NCBI GenBank assembly: GCA_035764005.1
Contig: DASTZZ010000065.1
Span: 106,283 to 170,282 of the forward strand
Origin: Terriglobales bacterium
Lineage (GTDB): Bacteria; Acidobacteriota; Terriglobia; Terriglobales; Acidobacteriaceae
Length of the DNA: 64,000 bases
Direction of reading: 5' to 3'
In this document: in pieces, positions 36,079 to 45,261 of the stretch
Layout of the letters: the number at the start of each line of letters is the position of its first letter
How positions within the stretch are numbered: position 1 is the stretch's first letter
Made by a program: the position numbers and the translations under genes
Notes under the pieces: model-generated
Seen by the model: only the letters and a program-made list of their open reading frames with translations
Told to the model about the DNA's origin: nothing
Databases searched by the model: none

Positions 36079-36531
36079 AACGGACTAGAAATCATGAGAC
36101 CCACGTGCTATTGGATACACGGTTCGCTCCCAGCCTTTTCGCTGGCTTAGAGAGCGTCGGTTCAAGCATTGCGAAATGTATTCGGAGGACCGTGCTATGG
36201 TGAGGCGTATGTTCTAAGGAACAGTGATATATACAGCGATCTTTTATTTTGCGAAGAGAAAATCGTGGAATTTTGCCCAAAATCGGCAAATTCCAGGCTG
36301 AGGCAGGGATTTAACAGGGATGCGCATGCTTTCCGGTGGAAGTCATACAGTGCTAACGCTTTACCTCGGTTTTTCGGCAATTGCGGAAAAAGATCAGGGA
36401 TTCCGCAGGGATTTTTTTGTCCCGAAATGGAACTGATGGCTGAGCCCAGTATCCGAATTGACCAAGCTGGACAGGTAATGCCCACCTCTGTAACGCAGTC
36501 CTGCGCCTTCAACCATGGGGATCATTTCACT
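36079..36531. other. gene-free convergent region with paired 7-mer direct repeats
   Basis: Between the 3' ends of the fucosidase and YdjM-like genes. CAGGGAT occurs at 36304, 36315, 36395 and 36406, i.e. two CAGGGAT-N4-CAGGGAT pairs with 11-bp period, 91 bp apart. A hairpin TGGAATTTTGCC/GGCAAATTCCA (36266-36295, one bulge) lies just before, and a weak stem CCAGC-cttttc-GCTGG at 36130-36145. A frame covering 36169-36738 is half antisense to the next gene and has no motifs. Confidence 0.6.
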
Positions 36532-37584
36532 TCAGTGCCGCTCTTCGCGATCGCCCATCTTCATCAGAACCACTTCCCCTCTGTGATTCACAAAGACGTC
36601 AGCCGAAAGCGGTGTGCGCCGCGGGTTCTGCTGTCCGAAGTTGGTGGCCGAGTAGTCGAAGCGGAGATCGCGGAAGTGAACGTCGTAATCCTGACCAGGG
36701 GCGGAGGGTGGCTCGGTATCGAGCAATGGGAACCGTGACCAGTCCAGATATGCGCGTCCTAAGGGCGATTTTTTTGCTGCCAGCGTAATCGCGGTATCGG
36801 TCGGCTTGTAGAAGATCTTTGCGCGGTCCTGGAGGTCGAGATTGGCTACACGCAAATCGATTGGCATCTTCGCATAGAAGCTCTGTGTTTCGACAACTCC
36901 CTCCCACACGAACGGGTTGACCGGATAAGGCATAGCGGCAGCCTTAGCGACAACTTCACCCCGATAATCGGCCGAGGTGAGCAGCGTGACGGCTTTGCGG
37001 TGCTGGTAATCGCGAACCCACCATAGAGCCACAACAGCAATCAAGGCCCACACCGCGCACCATCGGCCGCGAAACTTCTCTTTGCGCGCTCCTATCTCGC
37101 CGCCTACGAGACCGAAAATCGAGGGCAGAACCAGTCCCAGAAAGAGCGCCACCAGCATGATCGGCTCAACGATGAAAACAATGTCCCAGGAATACCAGCG
37201 CCAGTTGAATGGCATCAACGGCCGCACGCCGTAGTTGTTGGTGAAGTCGAGAAGTATGTGGCTAAGCGTGGCGACAATCCCAAAAAGGAACAGCAGTCCC
37301 CATCGAGGTGCGAGTGGCGGCTCTTTGCCACGGTGCTTCTGCCAGCGATTAATGCCATAAATGATGGCGAGCACAATCGCAGAATCAATCGGCGCGCCGA
37401 TGAAGCTGTGCGTGACTCCGCGGTGATGAGCAAGTTCCTCGACTGGGCCTTTGATACCCCACAGAATGTCGACGTCAGGAAATTCGGCTGCCAGCGTCAT
37501 CATGAGAGTGGCGTAACCACTGGCGCGGTTGAAGCCTGCGCGTCCGATGCATGCGCCGGTAAGGAAGTGTGTGACTGGTTCCAT
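36532..37584 (-). CDS. YdjM/DUF457-type membrane-bound metal-dependent hydrolase
   Basis: 350 residues. N-terminal HFLTGACIGRAGFNR and EFPDVDILWG...HHRGVTHSFIGAP provide the conserved His/Asp set of the YdjM (LexA-regulated inner membrane) family; four to five transmembrane helices in the first 200 residues, including HILLDFTNNYGVRPLMPFNWRWYSWD. The C-terminal ~130 residues are soluble (RVANLDLQDRAKIFYKPT...VFVNHRGEVVLMKMG). Hydrolase activity is predicted only by family name. On the same strand, a small membrane protein gene lies 106 bp upstream. Confidence 0.88.
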   Translation of the reverse strand: MEPVTHFLTGACIGRAGFNRASGYATLMMTLAAEFPDVDILWGIKGPVEELAHHRGVTHSFIGAPIDSAIVLAIIYGINRWQKHRGKEPPLAPRWGLLFLFGIVATLSHILLDFTNNYGVRPLMPFNWRWYSWDIVFIVEPIMLVALFLGLVLPSIFGLVGGEIGARKEKFRGRWCAVWALIAVVALWWVRDYQHRKAVTLLTSADYRGEVVAKAAAMPYPVNPFVWEGVVETQSFYAKMPIDLRVANLDLQDRAKIFYKPTDTAITLAAKKSPLGRAYLDWSRFPLLDTEPPSAPGQDYDVHFRDLRFDYSATNFGQQNPRRTPLSADVFVNHRGEVVLMKMGDREERH

Positions 37585-37690
37585 GCGGCGTCGTGCTGCA
37601 GTTTCTCTCCAATAAGACGCAAGCTTGCTTTTGCCTGCCGAGATGAACGTTTGAGTGTAACGGACGGGTGCGCGGAACGGGAACCGCCGG

Positions 37691-37942
37691 CTATTCGTGG
37701 TAAACGGTCACAATCGCGATGGCGATGGCCACAACGACTATCGCGATTACGGGGATCGCGATCGCCACAGGATCAAGATGGGCGTGAAGCGGCCTGTTCC
37801 AGATCAGGTGGCGCTCACTGCGGAGGATTAAGCTTGGATCGCTGGGATGCTCAATCTGCCAGGGAGGAAATAGAAGAAAGAAGCCTGCACCGAGCACCGT
37901 CAGGATAACGGCCAAGAGTAGTTGCCAGGGGCGACGCCTCAT
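37691..37942 (-). CDS. 83-aa membrane protein
   Basis: Two transmembrane helices, about 7-26 (QLLLAVILTVLGAGFFLLFP) and 58-79 (VAIAIPVIAIVVVAIAIAIV), with a polar loop of 30 residues (WQIEHPSDPSLILRSERHLIWNRPLHAH). It overlaps by 22 bases the open frame, though not the chosen start, of the divergent M13 peptidase gene. No family. The repetitive AIVVVAIAIAI segment is encoded by a GATCGCGAT-rich stretch. Confidence 0.6.
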   Translation of the reverse strand: MRRRPWQLLLAVILTVLGAGFFLLFPPWQIEHPSDPSLILRSERHLIWNRPLHAHLDPVAIAIPVIAIVVVAIAIAIVTVYHE

Positions 37943-38059
37943 TCAAAAAGTATGGCGGCTTGCGGAGAATCGCTCGATACGACTTTGGTGGGAAGGCCCC
38001 AGGCGCTTGACCGGAAGGCGTACACTGTTCGGTTTCAAATCATCACCACTGAGGTTGGG

Positions 38060-40141
38060 ATGAAATTTCGTCTGCTCATTTTCATTACATGTCTGTGCGC
38101 TGGAGCGCATCTCACAGCGCAAACCAATAACAACGCGAAAACCTCGTCCGAGGAAATTCACGAGATTCACGGCTTCGATATGTCGGCCATGGATCGCAGC
38201 GTGAATCCCTGCGACGACTTCTATCAGTTCGTGTGCGGGAACTGGATCAAGAACAACGCGATTCCTCCTGACCAGGGGCGCTGGGGACGCTTCAACCAGC
38301 TTGCCGAGCGCAATCGTCTCATTGCGAAACAGATTTTAGAAAAGGCTTCAGCTGACGACCCCAAACGGGACGCCGTCCACCAGAAGATCGGCGACTACTA
38401 CGCTTCGTGCATGGATGACAAAGCGATTAACGACAAGGGCATCAAACCACTGCAGCCCGAAATCGATCGCATCGACTCCATGAGCGATAAGGACAGTGCC
38501 CTCGCCGAGTTGGCCCATTTGCACGAACTCGGGGTTCGCGGCGCAGCCTTCTTCTTTACCTCGAGTCCCGACATGCACAACGCGAATAGCGTGATTGCTT
38601 ACGCCGATCAAGGCGGGCTCGGCCTTCCCGATCGCGACGATTACCTCAAAGATGACGCGAACTCGAAAGAGAAGCGCGAGAGATATGAGAAGCACGTAGC
38701 AAACATGTTCAAGCTCGCCGGTGACAGTGATCCGGACAGCGAGGCCCGCCAGGTGATGGATCTCGAAACCAAGCTGGCGCAGGCTTCGATGGATCGTATC
38801 GAGCGCCGCAAGCCGGAGAATCGCGATCATAAGATGACGGTGGCGCAGTTCGCCGCGCTTGCTCCTGACATTGGATTCGAAGAATTTGTGAAGGGCACGA
38901 CCGCCCCATCGTTCGATTCGCTTAATGTGGGCAATCCGGAGTTCTTCAAGCAGCTGAATGAGCTCGCCAATACTGTTCCATTAGAGGAATGGAAGGCATA
39001 CTTCAAATGGCACCTGCTGCACGAGTTCGCCGGCGTCCTCTCTGATCCGTTCGTCGAAGAGAACTTTGACTTCTATGGCAAATATCTAGGTGGGGCCAGA
39101 GAGCTTGAGGCTCGGTGGAAACGTTGCGAGCGTCTCACGGATCAGCAGCTCGGCGAAGCGCTGGGCCAGCCCTACGTCGCCGAGGAGTTCACGCCTGCCG
39201 ACAAAGCACGCATGCTGAAGATGGTCGATGAGATCGAAACGGCTTTGAAACAGGACATCGAGAGTCTCGACTGGATGACGCCGGAAACCAAGAAGGCAGC
39301 TCTTGTGAAGCTAGGCGACATTCGCAACAAGATCGGCTATCCCAGCAAGTGGCGCGATTATTCGAAGCTGAACATCGTTCGCGGAGATTTTCTCGGCAAC
39401 GTCGAACGCGCCAATACGTTCGAGGTGAATCGTCAGCTTGCAAAAATCGGCAAGCCGCTCGACCGTACTGAGTTCGGCATGACTCCGCCAACGGTCAATG
39501 CGTATTACAGCCCGCCCTTCAACGACATCAACTTCCCTGCTGGAATTCTGCAGCCTCCGTTTTTTGACAAAACCGCGGACGAAGCCGTGAACCTCGGCGG
39601 CATCGGCGCCGTGATCGGCCACGAACTCACCCATGGCTTCGATGATCAAGGGCGCAAGTACGACGGCCAAGGCAACCTGCGTGACTGGTGGACGCCGGTT
39701 GATGCGCGAGCGTTCGAAGAGCGCGTGTCGTGCATCGCCGACGAATACTCGTCCTTTGAGCCGCTGCCCGATTTGCATATTCGCGGCCGGCTCACGCTAG
39801 GCGAGAACACCGCCGACAATGGCGGAGTTCGCGTAGCCATGCGCGCACTACACAACATGGAGGCGGAGCAAGCAAAATCCGGAAAGAGCGGTGCTCAACG
39901 CGTGAACACGAAAGCCATCAACGGCTTCACTCCCGAGCAGCGCCTCTTTATCGGCTATGGCCAGATCTGGTGTGAAAACCAGAGCGACGCCGCGCTTCGC
40001 CAGCAAGTCCAAACCAATCCGCATTCGCCGGGTAAGTTCCGAGTAATCGGCGTGGTGCAGAACAGCGACGATTTCGCGAAGGCGTTTAGCTGCAAGCCAG
40101 GTCAGAAGATGGTGAGCGAGAAGGCTTGCCGCGTTTGGTGA
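38060..40141 (+). CDS. M13 family metallopeptidase (neprilysin-like)
   Basis: 693 residues from ATG 38060 (MKFRLLIFITCLCAGAHLTAQ signal peptide; GAGG 6 bases ahead). M13_N domain starts VNPCDDFYQFVCGNWIKNN. Zinc site GHELTHGFDDQGRKYD (HExxH) with third ligand Glu in GENTADNGGV (ENxADxGG). NAYYSPPFNDINFPAGILQPPFF precedes it as in neprilysin, and the protein ends CRVW, the usual CxxW tail. A secreted oligopeptidase that degrades peptides of up to about 40 residues. A strong terminator follows. Confidence 0.96.
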   Translation: MKFRLLIFITCLCAGAHLTAQTNNNAKTSSEEIHEIHGFDMSAMDRSVNPCDDFYQFVCGNWIKNNAIPPDQGRWGRFNQLAERNRLIAKQILEKASADDPKRDAVHQKIGDYYASCMDDKAINDKGIKPLQPEIDRIDSMSDKDSALAELAHLHELGVRGAAFFFTSSPDMHNANSVIAYADQGGLGLPDRDDYLKDDANSKEKRERYEKHVANMFKLAGDSDPDSEARQVMDLETKLAQASMDRIERRKPENRDHKMTVAQFAALAPDIGFEEFVKGTTAPSFDSLNVGNPEFFKQLNELANTVPLEEWKAYFKWHLLHEFAGVLSDPFVEENFDFYGKYLGGARELEARWKRCERLTDQQLGEALGQPYVAEEFTPADKARMLKMVDEIETALKQDIESLDWMTPETKKAALVKLGDIRNKIGYPSKWRDYSKLNIVRGDFLGNVERANTFEVNRQLAKIGKPLDRTEFGMTPPTVNAYYSPPFNDINFPAGILQPPFFDKTADEAVNLGGIGAVIGHELTHGFDDQGRKYDGQGNLRDWWTPVDARAFEERVSCIADEYSSFEPLPDLHIRGRLTLGENTADNGGVRVAMRALHNMEAEQAKSGKSGAQRVNTKAINGFTPEQRLFIGYGQIWCENQSDAALRQQVQTNPHSPGKFRVIGVVQNSDDFAKAFSCKPGQKMVSEKACRVW

Positions 40142-40159
40142 GTCAGAAGCTTCTACCGG

Positions 40160-40196
40160 ACATGCCCGGCCTTCCGCGCCGGGCATGTTGTTATTA
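40160..40196 (+). terminator. Rho-independent terminator
   Basis: ACATGCCCGGC, loop cttccgc, GCCGGGCATGT: a perfect 11-bp stem followed by TGTTATTA, 19 bp after the peptidase stop. Confidence 0.8.
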
Positions 40197-40246
40197 AGCC
40201 CAATTCTTCTGCGCCCATTCTTCGTGTGCGATACTTTTGCCCACAA

Positions 40247-41404
40247 ATGAAATCCAAATCACGCAGCGTTGTTGTGCTTCTGTTCGCTTTGTTCTCCAGC
40301 ACGTTGTGCTTCGGCAAGGACGTCCGCACGTCGAAATATCTCCTTTACGTCGGCGCCTACACAGACAAAGGTGCAAAGGGCATTTACGTCTATGGTTACG
40401 ATCCGGCATCTGGGCAGCTCAGCAATTCTCAAGTGGCCGCTGAGACTGTGAATCCATCGTTCGTCACCATCGATGACAACAAGAAGTTGCTGTACGCCGT
40501 CAATGAAATTCAGAAGTACGAGAATGAATCGAGCGGCGGCGTGAGTGCGTTTTCCATTCAGCCTGGTGGGCAGCTTCATTTCCTGAATGAGGTCGCCTCC
40601 GGCGGCGCTGATCCGTGTTACATCTCGATCGATAAGACGGGCAAGTATGTGCTCGTGGCGAACTACACCGGAGGCAGCGTTTCGGTGTTTCCTATTCAGC
40701 AGGATGGAAGCCTCGGAGCCGTGAGTGCATTTGTTCAGCACAAAGGCTCAGGCCCAAATCGGGAGCGCCAGGAGACAGCACATGCGCACTGGATTGAGAC
40801 CTCTCCCGATAACCGTTTTGCCATTTCTGCCGATTTGGGAATGGACGAACTGCTCGTCGACCACTTCGACGACTCCACAGGCAAGCTCAGTCCGAATGAC
40901 CCTCCGTTTGAAAAGACCGAGCCCGGCGCAGGACCCCGGCACCTGGTGTTTGCTGCCAATGGCAAATTCGCCTATGTGATTAACGAATTGCAATCCACCG
41001 TTTCAGTGTTCTCCTACGACGCCGCGAAGGGTGTGTTGCATCCCCTGCAGACAATCTCCGCTCTGCCCAAAGAATTCTCAGGCGAGAATACTGCAGCGGA
41101 AATTGCAATCCATCCAAATGGACGATTTCTGTTCGCCTCAAATCGCGGGCACGACAGCATCGCAGTTTTTTCGATCGACAAAGCGAAAGGCACGCTGCGG
41201 CTCATCGATAACTTCTCTGTGAAAGGCAGGACGCCGCGCAGCTTTGTGGTCGATCCCACCGGCTCGCGTTTGCTGGTTGCGAATCAGGACACTGGGAACA
41301 TCGTTGTCTTCCGGATCAATCGCAGCACGGGCCGCCTCACCGCCACCGGGCAGGAGGTGAAAGTGCCGGCCCCGGTGTGTCTGAAATTCATCGCGGCTAA
41401 GTGA
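40247..41404 (+). CDS. exported lactonase-family seven-bladed beta-propeller
   Basis: 385 residues from ATG 40247 (MKSKSRSVVVLLFALFSSTLCFG signal peptide). The Lactonase family (6-phosphogluconolactonase Pgl-like): repeated blades of the kind YVGAYTDKGAKGIYVY, NPSFVTIDDNKKLLYAVNE, DPCYISIDKTGKYVLVANY, GPRHLVFAANGKFAYVINE, IAIHPNGRFLFASNRGHDS and RSFVVDPTGSRLLVANQDTGNIVVF. Export argues against a role in the cytoplasmic pentose phosphate pathway; it may hydrolyse other lactones or bind ligands. Its end overlaps the convergent oxidoreductase gene by 8 bases. Confidence 0.9.
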   Translation: MKSKSRSVVVLLFALFSSTLCFGKDVRTSKYLLYVGAYTDKGAKGIYVYGYDPASGQLSNSQVAAETVNPSFVTIDDNKKLLYAVNEIQKYENESSGGVSAFSIQPGGQLHFLNEVASGGADPCYISIDKTGKYVLVANYTGGSVSVFPIQQDGSLGAVSAFVQHKGSGPNRERQETAHAHWIETSPDNRFAISADLGMDELLVDHFDDSTGKLSPNDPPFEKTEPGAGPRHLVFAANGKFAYVINELQSTVSVFSYDAAKGVLHPLQTISALPKEFSGENTAAEIAIHPNGRFLFASNRGHDSIAVFSIDKAKGTLRLIDNFSVKGRTPRSFVVDPTGSRLLVANQDTGNIVVFRINRSTGRLTATGQEVKVPAPVCLKFIAAK

Positions 41405-42860
41405 GGCGTTTGAGATTCCGAAGTGCCACCTGCGCAGCATTGTAACCGCACATGCCATGCACGCCGCCCATTGGTGGCGTCGAGGCCGAGCAGATATAGA
41501 TGTCCTTGGCCGGAGTCGTGTAATAACGCCAGGTTGGACGAAGAATGAATTGCCGCCAATCGGCGAGACCTCCGTTGATGTCTCCTCCAACGAGATTCGG
41601 GTTCATGCTCTCAAGATCGGCCGGTTTGAAGACTCGGCGAGCCAGCACGCAGTCGCGAAAGCCGGGAGCGAAGCGCTCGATCTGAGCTTCGAGGCGCGGC
41701 AGCATGTCGAAGGTTGAGCCGTTCGGCACATGACAATAAGCCCACGCGATGTGCTTGCCTTCCGGTGCGCGGGTTGAGTCGAACAGTGTGGGTTGAGCCA
41801 ACAACACGAAGGGACGCTCCGAATGATGTCCGTGCCGAGTTTCGTACTCCGATTGCGCAACCTGTTGCATGGTTCCGCCAAGATGAACTGTCGCTGCTCT
41901 CGCGCACTCCCTGGCTTTCCACGGAATCGGCGCCGATAATGCGTAATCGACTTTGAATGCTGCTGGCCCATATCGGTAACTCTGCAAGAGGCGTTTATAT
42001 GCCGGACTAAAGCGCTCCCCGGCAATCTGCAGGAGCTGTCGCGGTGTGACATCGCAAAGTGCAACGGTGAAATCACGGAGCGAATTTACGTCTGTCACGC
42101 GCCGCGATACTGTCACTGTTCCCCCAACCTTCTGCAGGTAACCGATCAGAGCATTCGTGATCGACTGTGATCCGCCACACGGAATCGGCCAGCCCACTGC
42201 GTGCGCGGTGATGCCGAAGATCAGTCCCACAGCGGCGGTCATAGGTTCGTCGAGCGCAAGAAAAGAGTGTGCCGCCAAACCGGCGAACAGCGCTCTTGTG
42301 CGTTCGCTTTGGAAACAGCGGTTGGCCAGGAATTGCGCCGAAGGCAGGCCATGAAGCCCGAATTTAGCCAGCCGCAGCGGATGCCGCGGAATACGTAGTA
42401 AAGGGCTGAGAAGATCGGGAGCCACTTCCGGCCAGCATCCTGCAAGCGGACCGATCAGCTTCCGCCAGGCTTGCCCGTCCTCGCCGAATTCGCGTACCGC
42501 GTCGGAAAGATTGCGTTCCAGCAAGACAGCAGTGCCATCATCCAGCGGATGAGCGACAACAGACGGCGAGTGAATCCATCCGAGCCCGTGTTCCCGAAGT
42601 GGGAGAGAGGAAAAGAACGGTGATCCGACTGCCATCGGATGCACAGCCGACCCGAAGTCGTGATGGAAGCCGGGCAGCGTGAGCTCCATGGTGCGCGCAC
42701 CGCCTCCGGCTTGTGCCTCAGCTTCGAAAACTTCGACCTGCATTCCGGCTCGCGCGAGGACGATGGCAGCCGCAAGTCCGTTTGGCCCTGCTCCGATGAC
42801 AACTGCGCGTGAGTTTGGCGCAGCCGGATTTCTCGAGGCGTGGGCGTCGCCTACGGCCAT
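41397..42860 (-). CDS. FAD-dependent oxidoreductase, CrtI/phytoene-desaturase-like
   Basis: 487 residues. N-terminal dinucleotide fold VVIGAGPNGLAAAIVLARAG and VEVFEAEAQAGGGARTMEL, then GFHHDFGSAVHPMAVGSPFF, a pattern typical of the carotene desaturase-like/pyridine nucleotide-disulfide group related to mammalian PYROXD2. The C-terminal FAD motif GGVHGMCGYNAAQVAL is present. No carotenoid genes are close, so substrate is unknown. Its ATG lies 10 bases inside the end of the aldehyde dehydrogenase gene, showing coupled translation. Confidence 0.9.
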   Translation of the reverse strand: MAVGDAHASRNPAAPNSRAVVIGAGPNGLAAAIVLARAGMQVEVFEAEAQAGGGARTMELTLPGFHHDFGSAVHPMAVGSPFFSSLPLREHGLGWIHSPSVVAHPLDDGTAVLLERNLSDAVREFGEDGQAWRKLIGPLAGCWPEVAPDLLSPLLRIPRHPLRLAKFGLHGLPSAQFLANRCFQSERTRALFAGLAAHSFLALDEPMTAAVGLIFGITAHAVGWPIPCGGSQSITNALIGYLQKVGGTVTVSRRVTDVNSLRDFTVALCDVTPRQLLQIAGERFSPAYKRLLQSYRYGPAAFKVDYALSAPIPWKARECARAATVHLGGTMQQVAQSEYETRHGHHSERPFVLLAQPTLFDSTRAPEGKHIAWAYCHVPNGSTFDMLPRLEAQIERFAPGFRDCVLARRVFKPADLESMNPNLVGGDINGGLADWRQFILRPTWRYYTTPAKDIYICSASTPPMGGVHGMCGYNAAQVALRNLKRLT

Positions 42861-44320
42861 CGGCAGGTCACGACGCGCGTTTCGGTGTAGAACTTCACGC
42901 CGTCTTTGCCGAGCGCGTGCAAATCTCCGAAGAACGATCCTTTCCAGCCGGTGAACGGAAAGATCGCGACCGGAGCTGGAACACCAACATTGATGCCGAC
43001 CATTCCTGTTTGTACTTTCGCGCTGAACTCGCGAGCAACTTGTCCCGATCTGGTGAAGATTGAAGAAGCGTTGCCGTACTCCGAGCCGTTCACGATATCA
43101 ATCGCTTCTTCAAGGGTCTTGGCCCGCACTACGGACAGAACGGGGCCAAAAATTTCTTCGCGAGCAATGCGCATGGAGGGACTCACGTGATCAAAAATAG
43201 TCGGACCGACGAAGTAGCCGTCGGAGTCGCAGCAGGAATCTTTACGTCCATCGCGCGCCAGCTTCGCTCCTTCTTTCTCCCCGACTTCGATGTAGCTGAG
43301 GATGCGCTTCTTGGCCTCACTGTTGATGATCGGTCCCATGATGGTGTCGCGCTCGGAACCGTCGCCAACTTTCATATCGTCGGAGGCTTTTTTCAGAGCA
43401 GCGAGTAGCGGGTCTGCGGCTTCGCCGACCGCAACCACCACGCTGGTTGCGACACAGCGTTCGCCGGCGCATCCGAACGATGAAGACATGATGGTGGCGG
43501 CCGAATGCTTCATGTCGGCATCCGGCATCACCACCGAATGGTTCTTCGCTCCACCCAGCGCCTGCACGCGTTTTCCATTCGCAGCCGCCGTGGTGTAGAT
43601 GTACTTCGCCACTGGACTCGAGCCCACAAACGAAACCGCTTTCACGCGCGGATCGGTTAACAGCCGATCGACAACATCCTTCGTTCCGTGCACCAGGTTC
43701 ATGACTCCAGCCGGCAGCCCGGCGTCATGCACTAGCTCCAGGAGGCGCACCGCAGATCGTGGCACGCGCTCGGAAGGCTTGAGCACAAAGGTATTTCCAC
43801 ACGCGATGGCGACAGGGAACATCCAAAGCGGAACCATGAGTGGGAAGTTGAATGGCGTGATTCCTACGCAAACGCCCAGCGGATGGCGCGTGGACCATCC
43901 ATCCACATCGGAGCCCACGTGCTCCACCGTCTCGCCCATCATCAGACTCGATACGCCGCATGCAAACTCGACGCATTCCAGCCCACGCTGAAACGATCCG
44001 CGCGCTTCATCGTAAACTTTGCCGTTTTCCTCGATAATGAGCGCGATCAGTTCGTCGGCATGCTTTTCCATGAGCTCATGGAAATGGAAAAGCACGCGGC
44101 ACCGGTTGAGGACGGGCATGGCGCTCCAGGCGGGAAACGCCGCCTGGGCTGCTCCGATTGCTGCCGAGACTTCATCGGGCGTGCACAACGGAATTTCAGC
44201 AACCGGCTCCCCAGTTGCTGGATTGTGTTGGATGAGAACTTCTCCGCGAGAAATCTGCGGCTTACCGTTGATGTAAATCGGACAAGACTTGAGCTGGGTG
44301 GCAATGGCACTGCTGGACAT
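42851..44320 (-). CDS. mmsA: methylmalonate-semialdehyde dehydrogenase (CoA-acylating)
   Basis: 489 residues from ATG 44320, with GAGGGGCG about 5 bases ahead; the frame extends 61 codons upstream without support. ALDH fold: GGAKNHSVVMPDAD is specific to MMSDH, catalytic Cys in FGCAGERCVATS, EEIFGPVLSVVR, and PFNFPLMVPLWMFPVAIACGN for NAD binding. Converts (S)-methylmalonate semialdehyde or malonate semialdehyde with CoA and NAD+ to propionyl- or acetyl-CoA in valine and inositol breakdown. No other val/iol genes are near. Confidence 0.93.
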   Translation of the reverse strand: MSSSAIATQLKSCPIYINGKPQISRGEVLIQHNPATGEPVAEIPLCTPDEVSAAIGAAQAAFPAWSAMPVLNRCRVLFHFHELMEKHADELIALIIEENGKVYDEARGSFQRGLECVEFACGVSSLMMGETVEHVGSDVDGWSTRHPLGVCVGITPFNFPLMVPLWMFPVAIACGNTFVLKPSERVPRSAVRLLELVHDAGLPAGVMNLVHGTKDVVDRLLTDPRVKAVSFVGSSPVAKYIYTTAAANGKRVQALGGAKNHSVVMPDADMKHSAATIMSSSFGCAGERCVATSVVVAVGEAADPLLAALKKASDDMKVGDGSERDTIMGPIINSEAKKRILSYIEVGEKEGAKLARDGRKDSCCDSDGYFVGPTIFDHVSPSMRIAREEIFGPVLSVVRAKTLEEAIDIVNGSEYGNASSIFTRSGQVAREFSAKVQTGMVGINVGVPAPVAIFPFTGWKGSFFGDLHALGKDGVKFYTETRVVTCRWP

Positions 44321-44520
44321 GATTCGCCCCTCAACGAACCTACGAATGTTAGGCCGAAGAAGACGAGGAATCAACCCGCGAAGAACTGGGTGCCAACCGA
44401 CGCTTGGTCGCCCATTTTGGCACAGCTGGAACTGAGAGCTGAAGAAACTCCAGAGTAGCTGAATTGCCTCTGCAATCGCGTGAGGAGCGTCTTTTGTGCT
44501 CACTCACGCAGTTGCAGACG

Positions 44521-45261
44521 TTACTTTGCTTCGGCCTTTTGGGCTTTCACCAACTCCGTGCCGAGCGCGTCGGCAGTATCGGCTTCACCGAGCCGTGCTA
44601 ATGCGCGATTGATGTCCGCCTCTTTATCCACCAGGTTGCGCAAGCGGTTTTTAAGGTACGCCCACAACGTCGGAATGTTCGTGTCGTACCAGCAAGACTC
44701 GTACATGTGCGGCGACAATCCGCAGATGATGCGGAAGCCGGTGTGTACGAGATGCGGTGACACCAGCATCGCTGCCGCCAACCGGTGATTGCCTTCGAGA
44801 ATCGTCAGCGGCTGTTCTTCGTCGACGCCAATCAGCAGTACAGCGGAGTTCACCGAATCGCGCTGCAGGCGATAGCGGAGCAGTTGGATTTTCGAGAACG
44901 CCGGATCTGATTTGGCGATCGCCGACCCGCGAATACGCTTCACAATCTCGCTCAGCAGGAAGCTGCCGTCAGAGATCTTGCGCCAGTGTGCGCGCGGGAA
45001 GACGCGAATGCGTCTCAGATCTTCGGCATCGATTTCGGCTTCATGCCAGACGGTGTCGCGCGGAACTTCGCGCCACATGTGTCCGCGGCGGCGATAGAGC
45101 AGCGCGCGGCGAACTGCGTTTTGCGCTTCGTCGGCCAGATCCGGATCGAGTACGATCGCTTCATACTGATCGCGGTCGCGATCATATTCTTTTTGATAAA
45201 ACTCATTCTTCAGAAACTCAGCAATAACTTCTGCCTCGGTTATGCGGCGCTTGAGAATCAT
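44521..45261 (-). CDS. ParB/Srx-fold-like protein coupled to flippase
   Basis: 246 residues from ATG 45261, which overlaps the TGA of the flippase gene (ATGA) and has AAGGAGG upstream. The N-terminal half is highly charged (RRITEAEVIAEFLKNEFYQKEYDRDRDQYEAIV; about 1-60), the middle has VFPRAHWRKISDGSFLLSEIV, and residues about 155-170 read LTILEGNHRLAAAML, the ParB-like nuclease/sulfiredoxin-fold signature (I-x-G-x-H-R). Resembles proteins that sit in polysaccharide loci with the same EGNHR motif. Biochemical role unknown; a kinase/phosphotransfer-type activity known for some ParB-fold proteins is conceivable. Confidence 0.72.
   Translation of the reverse strand: MILKRRITEAEVIAEFLKNEFYQKEYDRDRDQYEAIVLDPDLADEAQNAVRRALLYRRRGHMWREVPRDTVWHEAEIDAEDLRRIRVFPRAHWRKISDGSFLLSEIVKRIRGSAIAKSDPAFSKIQLLRYRLQRDSVNSAVLLIGVDEEQPLTILEGNHRLAAAMLVSPHLVHTGFRIICGLSPHMYESCWYDTNIPTLWAYLKNRLRNLVDKEADINRALARLGEADTADALGTELVKAQKAEAK

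Noticed and set aside
36169..36738. 189-residue frame downstream of the fucosidase gene
   Set aside because: Its second half is antisense to the YdjM-like gene; the first half has unstructured composition and no start signal.
44757..45227. 156-residue plus-strand frame opposite the ParB-like gene
   Set aside because: Arg/Ser-rich shadow composition; the minus-strand gene has strong ribosome site and ATGA coupling.
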